NCBI GenBank assembly: GCA_037147175.1
Contig: JBAWVS010000051.1
Coordinates: forward strand, 1-18,910
From: a bacterium
GTDB lineage: Bacteria > Cyanobacteriota > Vampirovibrionia > Gastranaerophilales > UBA9971
DNA: 18,910 nucleotides
Reading direction: 5' to 3'
Shown here piece by piece: positions 6,796 through 13,003 of the stretch. The position numbers were made by a program, and so were the translations under genes. Every line of letters starts with the position of its first letter. Positions within the stretch are counted from its first letter, which is position 1. The notes under the pieces were generated by a model. That model made no database searches and was not told the DNA's origin. It worked only from the letters and a program-made list of their open reading frames with translations.

Positions 6796-7931
6796 TTAAA
6801 AATATTAAGTATGTACCAATAATTAAAACAGGAGATGCTGAGTTTAGAGCCGTAGCTAACTTAGACAAAGACTTGAAATCTAAGTTTATTCCTTTATTTG
6901 AACTTACTAGAGGACGAAAATCAAAAAATGATAAAACAGGTGAAATTAGAAAAAGACTTGATTCTTTAAAAAAATCTTATGCTAATTTTCCTTTTATTTT
7001 AGATTTAACAGGAGAGCCCGAATTAAAAAATGACGAAATAATTAATTTGTATTCAAACAATAATAATTATGAAAATTGGGTAAAATTTTGTATTGAACAA
7101 AAAAAAGAGTTGGGCTCTTTTTATCCTGTTGTACAGATTCAAGAAGAAGAAAATTATGATGATTATATTAAAAAACTAACTGAACAAATACGTCTTTTAT
7201 TAAGCGAAAACTTTGGTTATGTAGTTTTTCGATCTCAGGATGAAGAATTTTCAGAAAATTTAATTGAAGATATTGAAACTATTATTAAGTCAAAACAAAT
7301 AGAAAAGATCGAAGAAAAAATAATTTTTGTATTGGATTATCAGTATATAGTTAATTCTGTAAGTGGAATTGAAAATGCTGTATCATTTATAAATGCTTTA
7401 GAGAAACTTAATATTAAAAATATTGTAATCGCTTCGACTTCCTTTCCTGCAACAGTTTCTGAACATATGAGAGATAACTATATTGCTCTACCGATTAAAG
7501 AGAGAGACTTTTTTAATGAAATACAAAAACAAGCTTCTAAAAAAAATATAAATTTGATATATGGAGATTATGCATCAATAAACCCAAAAAGAAATGATAC
7601 TGTAACCTTTGCAAAAGGCTGGATCCCTAGAATTGATGTTCCTTCAAAAGATATGAATATCCACAGCAGAAGAAAGAGAAGAGATAAAACAAAAGAAGTT
7701 GTTAATAACAAAATAGAAGAGGTTTTTGTTTCTTATAAAGAAACATACAATGAACTTGCTCAAGAAGTTGTATCCCAGAATTACTTTAAGAATATATTAA
7801 AGTTTAACTGCTGGGGAATTAATGAAATTATTAAAACCTCTTATGGTAATGTATCTGGCTCATCCCCACGTTTTTGGATTTCTGTAAGAATGGATATCTA
7901 TATAAATCTTATAGTTAATACAATTTATTAG
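6792..7931 (+). CDS. Beta-family protein (T4 beta-like)
   Basis: This 379-residue protein opens with KYVPIIKTGDAEFRAVANL and FIPLFELTRGR, the hallmark start of the beta protein family (named after a phage T4 protein and probably a TIM-barrel-like fold). Other typical segments are PFILDL, SFYPVVQI and a C-terminal SPRFWISVRMDI. The biochemical activity of the family is not established as far as I know, but members recur in bacterial defence neighbourhoods. It is translationally coupled to the ImmA/IrrE gene (ATGA overlap), and its end overlaps the convergent nuclease-like gene by 17 bases. That arrangement resembles the sce7725/sce7726 pairs of annotated genomes, where a beta-like protein sits beside the nuclease-like partner. 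Confidence 0.75.
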   Translation: MIKNIKYVPIIKTGDAEFRAVANLDKDLKSKFIPLFELTRGRKSKNDKTGEIRKRLDSLKKSYANFPFILDLTGEPELKNDEIINLYSNNNNYENWVKFCIEQKKELGSFYPVVQIQEEENYDDYIKKLTEQIRLLLSENFGYVVFRSQDEEFSENLIEDIETIIKSKQIEKIEEKIIFVLDYQYIVNSVSGIENAVSFINALEKLNIKNIVIASTSFPATVSEHMRDNYIALPIKERDFFNEIQKQASKKNINLIYGDYASINPKRNDTVTFAKGWIPRIDVPSKDMNIHSRRKRRDKTKEVVNNKIEEVFVSYKETYNELAQEVVSQNYFKNILKFNCWGINEIIKTSYGNVSGSSPRFWISVRMDIYINLIVNTIY

Positions 7932-8541
7932 TCTTAATATTTCCAGTTAATGACAATAAATCATCTTTTGATATTACTTCATCATCAATATCTATTTTGA
8001 ATAAATTAAATAGTCTGCTATACCTTTCAAATAAACGCTCTATAGCTAAATGTCTAATTGTTTTAATTGATGCTTTCTTTAATGCTAATATTCTAAGTTC
8101 AAATACTGAAAACTTGCTTAGCCCCTTTTGAGCTATTAATTTTATTAAACTATTTTTATCAAGAAATTCTAATAAATTCATTTTATTGTATTTAGTTGTT
8201 TTTATAGGTTTTCTGATTACTTGAAAGCCATTATCATCAATAATATAAAGCCCAACATTAGTTGATAGATATTGTTTAATATGCTTTTCGGTTTTTTTAG
8301 TTACAACTAGTATTGTGTAATCAAATGTTGATAAATAATCTTCTAATTGAGATTCAAGATTTCTTGTATTATCTCTATCACTTTTAATTTCAAATGCGTA
8401 CGTTTTATTATTTTTTATCATAACCAAGTCAGCTCTTCTGAGTTTTGAAGAAAATAATACTTCATTTCCTAAAGTAAAATCTGATTCATTCTCTAAAAGC
8501 CACTGTATTAGTTTTATTTTTATGTCATTCGCTTTTAACAT
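7915..8541 (-). CDS. sce7726-family PD-(D/E)XK nuclease-like protein
   Basis: The 208-residue protein has a compact nuclease-like core: an N-terminal helix (IKIKLIQWLLEN), E27, D38 in RRADLVMI, and E51-I-K53 in AFEIKSD, followed by LESQLEDYLSTFDYTILVV. This D...ExK pattern with the RADL and EIKSD wording is typical of sce7726-family proteins. The C-terminal half is helical and basic. It runs against the beta-family gene with a tail-to-tail overlap, so antisense transcription could tune both. Only a weak binding-site candidate lies upstream of the ATG on its strand, so start strength is uncertain. A nucleic-acid-cutting role in defence is inferred from motif and context. Confidence 0.72.
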   Translation of the reverse strand: MLKANDIKIKLIQWLLENESDFTLGNEVLFSSKLRRADLVMIKNNKTYAFEIKSDRDNTRNLESQLEDYLSTFDYTILVVTKKTEKHIKQYLSTNVGLYIIDDNGFQVIRKPIKTTKYNKMNLLEFLDKNSLIKLIAQKGLSKFSVFELRILALKKASIKTIRHLAIERLFERYSRLFNLFKIDIDDEVISKDDLLSLTGNIKTNKLY

Positions 8542-8595
8542 GTTTTATAACAAACCTCTTAGTCAGATTATAACTCAAAGGTTAATGAGATTTGG

Positions 8596-8621
8596 TAACG
8601 AATGTCGAGTCTATTTCGTTA
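8596..8621 (-). promoter_or_regulatory. Inverted repeat upstream of the nuclease-like gene
   Basis: TAACGAA (8596-8602) and TTCGTTA (8615-8621) form a perfect 7-base inverted repeat about 55 bases upstream of the start at 8541. The position suits an operator or promoter-proximal hairpin controlling that gene. Confidence 0.35.
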
Positions 8622-8677
8622 AATCTTTTACACAACGACATATATTTTTCACGACCGTAAAATTTTTTATTGGGAAG

Positions 8678-8711
8678 ATAAAAAACTCAACAAAACAATA
8701 AAAAACTTAAC
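8678..8711. repeat. Direct repeat, 14 bases, period 20
   Basis: Copies at 8678-8691 (ataaaaaactcaac) and 8698-8711 (ataaaaaacttaac) differ at one base and are spaced by two helical turns. They lie at the right edge of the defence-like island, upstream of the minus-strand gene. They could be a binding site or an old insertion boundary. Confidence 0.4.
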
Positions 8712-8724
8712 GTAAAAAAACCGC

Positions 8725-8750
8725 AAAAAAATTCCCTGCTTTGTGCAGGG
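8725..8750 (-). terminator. Rho-independent terminator on the minus strand
   Basis: Read on the minus strand, CCCTGC pairs with GCAGGG around a 5-base loop and is followed at once by ATTTTTTTG. That is a better terminator than the + strand reading, where the T-run is 10 bases away. No minus-strand gene lies just to its right, so it looks like a relic of a lost gene or an insulator for the island. Confidence 0.55.
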
Positions 8751-9622
8751 AGTCTGATAATTTTTTAGGCTTTTTCTCACACCTCACGAACTTATTCTCA
8801 TACCTCCTGATAGTCTATAACTGGGTCGGCGGTAAAAGATTGCTCCGGAAAAAAATCGAGCCGCTTATTCCCACAGATATAAAATCATATTTGGAAGTTT
8901 TTGGAGGAGGAGCTTGGGTTCTTTTCTATCATGACAAATGGGCAGATTTGGAAGTTTATAATGACCTTGACGGCAGGCTTGTAAATTTATTCAGAATTGT
9001 AAAATATCATCCAAATGCCTTAAAGGAAGAATTGCAGTATCTTCTGGGCAGCAGGGAAATCTTTATGCAGTTTCTAAATACAGAAGGAATAACCGATATT
9101 CAAAGAGCCGCAAGTTTTCTCTTCCTTATCTCCCGCTCATTTGGCGGAAAAGGCGATACTTTTGGTTGTGTCAAAAAATCAACCGGCGGCGCATGCAAAA
9201 GTCAGGGAAATGTCCTGCTTAAAATTGATGCCATTTGTAAAAGGCTCGATAAAGTTATGGTTGAAAACAGGGATTTTGAGAAATTCATCAAGCAATATGA
9301 TCATGAAGATGCATTTTTCTATTGCGACCCACCATATTCTTACGGTGCCGGTTATTATACAACATCTACAAAAGGCTTTGAACATGAAAGATTAAGAGAA
9401 ACACTCGGAAACATTCAGGGCAGATTTTTGCTTTCCTATGACGATTCCCCAAAAATTCGTGAGCTTTATAAAGGCTATGAAATGATTGCGGTGGAAAGGC
9501 TGAACGGCATTAACAATATACAAGGCGAAGACCGAAAAAATAAAATGTTTAAAGAACTTATAATAGCCAATTATCCTATAAAGGAGAAATTTAATGCCGG
9601 AACCGATAGAAATAAAGGTTGA
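8741..9622 (+). CDS. D12-class DNA adenine methyltransferase, 5' end eroded
   Basis: The protein has all core motifs of D12-class N6-adenine methylases: WVGGKRLLRKKI (SAM-binding side, about residues 28-39), EVFGGGAWVLF (52-62), NDLDGRLVNLFR and the catalytic DPPY at 196-199. Family members normally begin about ten residues before WVGGKR, but no ATG or GTG exists there in frame. The only upstream start, TTG 8741, lies inside a terminator hairpin and is not credible. A CTG at 8807 could be a mutated original start. The catalytic domain is otherwise intact and overlaps the next phage gene by 29 bases. In Mu-like phages such methylases protect phage DNA from restriction. Expression may be lost. 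Confidence 0.8.
   Translation: MCRESDNFLGFFSHLTNLFSYLLIVYNWVGGKRLLRKKIEPLIPTDIKSYLEVFGGGAWVLFYHDKWADLEVYNDLDGRLVNLFRIVKYHPNALKEELQYLLGSREIFMQFLNTEGITDIQRAASFLFLISRSFGGKGDTFGCVKKSTGGACKSQGNVLLKIDAICKRLDKVMVENRDFEKFIKQYDHEDAFFYCDPPYSYGAGYYTTSTKGFEHERLRETLGNIQGRFLLSYDDSPKIRELYKGYEMIAVERLNGINNIQGEDRKNKMFKELIIANYPIKEKFNAGTDRNKG
8770..8805. repeat. Direct repeat, 15 bases, period 21
   Basis: Copies at 8770-8784 (ctttttctcacacct) and 8791-8805 (cttattctcatacct) match at 13 of 15 positions and are 21 bases apart. They fill the region where the methyltransferase start should be. They could be an operator, recombinase arm sites or a duplicated insertion edge. Confidence 0.4.
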
Positions 9623-10043
9623 TGATAAAGAAATACAGCAGCTTTTAAAAAAGTTAATTTCCAAAGCTGCAAATCTTCGCCCTCTTATGAAAAATATTTC
9701 AGGAATTATGCTGGATTCTGTCGAGGAAAACTTTGAAAGAGAAGGTCGTCCAGATAAATGGCAGGGACTTGCTAAGTCTACAATAAAACAGCGAACTAAA
9801 AAAGGGTATTGGCTCGGCAGAATTTTACAAGTCAGAGGAGAACTTGCAGCTTCTATAACAAGCAAATCTGATGAAAGTTCTGCTGTAGTCAGGACAAATA
9901 AGGTTTATGCTGCTATTCATCAATTTGGAGGTAATACCGGCAGAAATAAAAAAGTTGAAATTCCCGCAAGACCTTATTTAAAACTTGGAGAAAAAGAAAA
10001 GGTCGAAATTTTAAAAGAAATTCAAATTTTTCTTCAGGATTAA
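9594..10043 (+). CDS. Phage virion morphogenesis protein (Mu gpG / tail completion type)
   Basis: The 149-residue protein matches the phage virion morphogenesis family: a helical N-terminus, ISGIMLDSVEENFEREGRPDKWQGLAKSTIKQR, then GRILQVRGELAASI, VVRTNKVYAAIHQFGG, and the closing IPARPYLKLGEKEK segment. These proteins act in head-tail or tail completion during particle assembly. AAAGGAG precedes the ATG, and the gene begins inside the methylase gene, so the two were expressed together. It is isolated from other head or tail genes: upstream is the defence-like island and downstream a terminator and an opposing operon. It is therefore probably a stranded piece of the prophage structural region. 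Confidence 0.88.
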   Translation: MPEPIEIKVDDKEIQQLLKKLISKAANLRPLMKNISGIMLDSVEENFEREGRPDKWQGLAKSTIKQRTKKGYWLGRILQVRGELAASITSKSDESSAVVRTNKVYAAIHQFGGNTGRNKKVEIPARPYLKLGEKEKVEILKEIQIFLQD

Positions 10044-10097
10044 AAGTATATTCTCTGGTAACTCTTTTAGCTTAAAACCTCTTTCCTTTCGGAGCTT

Positions 10098-10137
10098 GAG
10101 GTTGGTGGTCAAATTGACCACCAACCTCTCTTTTTTT
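10098..10137 (+). terminator. Strong rho-independent terminator
   Basis: A perfect 13-base stem (10098-10110 with 10116-10128, GAGGTTGGTGGTC and its complement) with a 5-base loop is followed by CTCTTTTTTT. It ends the methylase/morphogenesis transcript before the convergent recombinase operon. No T-run follows on the minus strand, so it acts mainly on + transcripts. Confidence 0.9.
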
Positions 10138-10202
10138 CAAATGTTAGTTTTTCATTAGTGAATAATTGAAAAAGTTTCCGGCATATATAACAGCTTTTTT
10201 TA

Positions 10203-11033
10203 TTAATTTTTGCCTTCTTCATATTCTATAAGTTCTTCCTGTTCCTCATCCGTGGTTTTATATAATTTCTCCCATTTTAAGGGCATACGCATTTTTTTAT
10301 TGTATAGAATCAGCATGGCTTCTGCATATCCTATTGAACCGGCTTTACGGTCTTTTGCCATTCTTGATAATTCTTTTATGGAACACCTGCCAACTTTTTC
10401 TTTAAAAATAGTTTCTTTTAATTCCTCTTCATAAGCCACAATTAATTTGGCGATTCCTCTTAATATAATTCCAGCTAATGAATTCTTTTCCCCTTCCCAA
10501 GTTCCTATGCTAAGTCTCAATGTCCGATCAAGCACATCAAGCTCGAATTTTTCATGGATATATTCAAGAGTTGAAATAGCACCTATTCCACCGGGAGCTT
10601 TTGATGTAGTAATATGTAGCCCATATGATTCGACCAAGTTCTTAATTATAAGCTGTTGCTCCTCGCCTGCTTCAATATTTGCCATGAAAATTTCATAGGC
10701 ACTTAATGGTTTTACATGGTTTTGCTGACGAGCAAAAACACTAGCTTCTTTTTTATAATGTAAATCATCATATATCATGCACCAGACAGGAGTTTCACGA
10801 GAACCGGAAGCAGCTGCTATTGTTTCAATTGTATGTTGTCCGTTAAAAACATAGTTTAATCCATCTCTTCTACTGATCTTCACCGGATTTATCTGATGAA
10901 GATTAAAATCTTTAACTGTACGTTTAACTTCTAAACGTCTTAATTTACGTTGATATGCCTGACTTGATACCAAATTTTTAATTGGAATCTTTTCAAAATA
11001 TACATCTGGAACAAATTGACTATAATCTTTCAT
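10203..11033 (-). CDS. ParB-fold protein, DUF6551-like
   Basis: The 276-residue protein has a ParB/Sulfiredoxin-like N-terminal core: IPIKNLVSSQAYQRKL, then NPVKISRRDGLNYVFNGQHTIE (about residues 49-70), where NGQHTIE replaces the usual DGxHR loop. The rest is helical with no recognised DNA-binding module. I believe this is the DUF6551 group, found near recombinases and plasmid or ICE genes in Firmicutes; the number is from memory. It is the last gene of a five-gene operon, coupled to the preceding ParB-like gene by an ATGA overlap with GAGGAGG upstream. ParB-fold proteins bind or cut nucleic acids or bind CTP; which applies here is unknown. Confidence 0.68.
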   Translation of the reverse strand: MKDYSQFVPDVYFEKIPIKNLVSSQAYQRKLRRLEVKRTVKDFNLHQINPVKISRRDGLNYVFNGQHTIETIAAASGSRETPVWCMIYDDLHYKKEASVFARQQNHVKPLSAYEIFMANIEAGEEQQLIIKNLVESYGLHITTSKAPGGIGAISTLEYIHEKFELDVLDRTLRLSIGTWEGEKNSLAGIILRGIAKLIVAYEEELKETIFKEKVGRCSIKELSRMAKDRKAGSIGYAEAMLILYNKKMRMPLKWEKLYKTTDEEQEELIEYEEGKN

Positions 11034-11974
11034 GAATCCTCCTCTACTGCTAATAACATCACGTCTATTGTATACTTTAATTGTTTTAATTCATTTTGTA
11101 ATTTTTCCCTGGCTTTTACGGACGTTTTATCAATATCCGCAATTCTTAATGTTCTGTTAATAGAACCAACCCACGAGGGAATCGTTAAAGAAAGACTTAC
11201 TATTTCAGCATCAGGGTCATAAGCAGGCATATCTTTCACTGTTTTTTGTTCTTTTTTTTCAGGAATAACCTTGCGAGCTTTAGAATAGTTTACAAAATCA
11301 CTATTATTGCTACTTAATTGAGTTTTTACATTATTAACTACTTCAGATGGCTGTTTTGCCAGTTTTGAAATATTATCATGAGAAATTTTCACTTTTCCTG
11401 TTAAAATTTCAGGAATAAGCTCAGGCTCTTTCTTTGCCAATGTATCTATTGATTTTGCATAACTACCATATTTCCTTACTGTTGCTTCTGAAATATGATA
11501 TTCTTTAGCAATTCTTTCTGCTGTCAATCCTTGTCCCTCTTGAATTTGAGGTTTATGGTAAATTGTATCACTAACCTCTTTTTCCGAAAATTGATTTTTG
11601 CCTAAAATATTTCGAGTACCAAGTTTCTTTTCTATTTCATATCTTTTTCCAATTAAATATTTTCTAGTTTCTTCGGAGATATTCCTGCGTCCAAGCTGAT
11701 TTGCACAAATCCAAGCAGTTATTTCATCTTTATTGTTAAAATCTATCTGTTGTATAAAAAATGGTATTTTTAAGCGAGTACAGATTTCATAACGATTATG
11801 TCCGTCAACTATTGTCTTTCCCCAGACACACAATGGCTCACGGCAACCGTCTTTTGAAATATTTTCCTCTAACTGCATATATTCATTTTGAGTAAGCGGA
11901 GGAATTAATTTTTTAAAATTTTCGTCTATTTGTAAATTGTAAATTTGTTTTTCTGCCATAAGTCCAGCCCTCAT
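11030..11974 (-). CDS. ParB/Spo0J-like DNA-binding protein
   Basis: The 314-residue protein has a ParB N-terminal domain (PPLTQNEYMQLEENI, then EPLCVWGKTIVDGHNRYEI, about residues 25-64) and a ParB-type helix-turn-helix (LTAERIAKEYHISEATVRKYG, about 145-167). The C-terminal third is charged and contains a proline/aspartate-rich linker and a final coiled helix. Such proteins bind palindromic sites for partition or regulation. No ParA ATPase is present in the window, which argues against ordinary partition. The start ATG at 11974 overlaps the upstream stop (ATGA). An alternative start at 11959 (MAEKQ) has a weaker binding site. It may be a regulator of, or accessory to, the recombinase element. 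Confidence 0.75.
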   Translation of the reverse strand: MRAGLMAEKQIYNLQIDENFKKLIPPLTQNEYMQLEENISKDGCREPLCVWGKTIVDGHNRYEICTRLKIPFFIQQIDFNNKDEITAWICANQLGRRNISEETRKYLIGKRYEIEKKLGTRNILGKNQFSEKEVSDTIYHKPQIQEGQGLTAERIAKEYHISEATVRKYGSYAKSIDTLAKKEPELIPEILTGKVKISHDNISKLAKQPSEVVNNVKTQLSSNNSDFVNYSKARKVIPEKKEQKTVKDMPAYDPDAEIVSLSLTIPSWVGSINRTLRIADIDKTSVKAREKLQNELKQLKYTIDVMLLAVEEDS

Positions 11975-12339
11975 TCATTTATAGAAACAGCTTCTGCCAT
12001 ATCAAACCTGATAATGTCTTGATTTTGAACTGTTTCTCCATAGATTCTATAGGATTTATCATTTTCCCAATCACTGCAAAGATTTCGCAAATTTTTAACC
12101 AGAGAAGAGCTGTATAATTCAAAAGATTTTTTATTTGTAAGCGACTTTTTGGAAATATGGTGCGCTTTAGGGTCTGACCTGTCACTTGGCAAAACGGCAA
12201 GTGTGCCTTCTTTTGGATTCACTAATAACAGAACATAATCAGGATTTCCGATAGAATGAAGAGTATCTTTATGAATTCGGATTACAGGTCTTTTAAGGTT
12301 CACTGAAATTGCAGGTTTTAACGTTTTATTTTTACTCAT
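11971..12339 (-). CDS. Short paralogue of the recombinase C-terminal domain
   Basis: The 122-residue protein has no named family that I recognise, but its core YVLLLVNPKEGTLAVLPS resembles YVEMLVNPNEKLFAVRPGS in the recombinase and FVQILINSEEKKLAVRPCS in the next gene upstream. Downstream positions also match: a helix (FELYSSSLVKNLRNL), a W preceding a Y-R-Y/I-x-G strand, and a final IRFDMAEA against LIFNMNET and FTFDLTAT. It is coupled to the 223-residue gene by an ATGAGTAA overlap, with GGAGG upstream. It may be a stand-alone partner that associates with the recombinase or binds the same DNA. Function is not known. Confidence 0.6.
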   Translation of the reverse strand: MSKNKTLKPAISVNLKRPVIRIHKDTLHSIGNPDYVLLLVNPKEGTLAVLPSDRSDPKAHHISKKSLTNKKSFELYSSSLVKNLRNLCSDWENDKSYRIYGETVQNQDIIRFDMAEAVSINE

Positions 12340-13003
12340 GATTTATTTCCTCCGGCTGGGCAACAATCTCCTGTTGTTCTTGAGCCTTATTTGCTTTATC
12401 TTTAATTCCAAAGACCGTATAACCGTTGAATATATTTATTTGAAGCTGTTTGCGATGTTCTTCTACCGGGAGACCAAACTGATTTTGCCATTGGGCAGGG
12501 AAAACAGGAGTACGAGATGTTTTTGGTTTTTCACCTTCCTGTTCTGTCCTTTGATAAATTTCCGTTGCAGTCAAATCAAAAGTAAACAAATATTCATTAC
12601 CGCTTTTAATCAATTTTCCGAGCAGTTTATACCTGTACTCAGCATTCCAATCCATCAAGTGAATAATTTTTGAAAAAAATACACGGCAAGTGATATGTTT
12701 AGGTTTTCGCTTTGGGGTACACCATAGGAAAGAATCCTTTTCATCGCCACTGCAAGGTCTGACAGCAAGCTTTTTTTCTTCGGAATTAATAAGTATTTGG
12801 ACAAAATCAATATCAGGCAATCTCTTTAGACAAGCGGTATTTAGTGAAATTCTGAAATTATTAAAAGTAATGGAAGGTTCAAATAAATGAGCAAAATACT
12901 CGCCCCGAACAACTTCGTATCCATCATAACTAAAACTTGTATCTTCAATAGCATCAATATCTGTAGTTATTGCTGCTGCTTCTTGTATCTCATTCTCCGT
13001 CAT
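12332..13003 (-). CDS. Second paralogue of the recombinase C-terminal domain
   Basis: The start is ATG 13003 (MTENEIQ), because AGGAG lies seven bases upstream on the minus strand and the in-frame ATG at 13027 has no such site. The 223-residue protein runs in parallel with the recombinase C-terminus: YEVVRGEYF against FEVARSQFF, then FVQILINSEEKKLAVRP, a W and CR/CS segment, MDWNAEYRYKLLGK against FDWNPEYKYRVRGI, FTFDLTATEI against LIFNMNETEI, and FPAQWQNQFG against YPPTWANTFG. It overlaps the recombinase stop by 14 bases. It could be a regulator or directionality partner that evolved by duplication of the recombinase tail. No known family was recognised. Confidence 0.65.
   Translation of the reverse strand: MTENEIQEAAAITTDIDAIEDTSFSYDGYEVVRGEYFAHLFEPSITFNNFRISLNTACLKRLPDIDFVQILINSEEKKLAVRPCSGDEKDSFLWCTPKRKPKHITCRVFFSKIIHLMDWNAEYRYKLLGKLIKSGNEYLFTFDLTATEIYQRTEQEGEKPKTSRTPVFPAQWQNQFGLPVEEHRKQLQINIFNGYTVFGIKDKANKAQEQQEIVAQPEEINHE

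Noticed and set aside
9141-9865. Short frames on both strands over the methylase and gpG-like genes
   Set aside because: They are antisense or out of frame with two genes that have firm family motifs.
10210-11222. Several + strand frames opposite the ParB-like genes
   Set aside because: They are low-complexity serine-rich shadows of the minus-strand operon with no start signals.
12338-12890. Two + strand frames opposite the 223-residue protein
   Set aside because: They are antisense to a gene with clear homology to the recombinase tail, and they lack binding sites and recognisable motifs.
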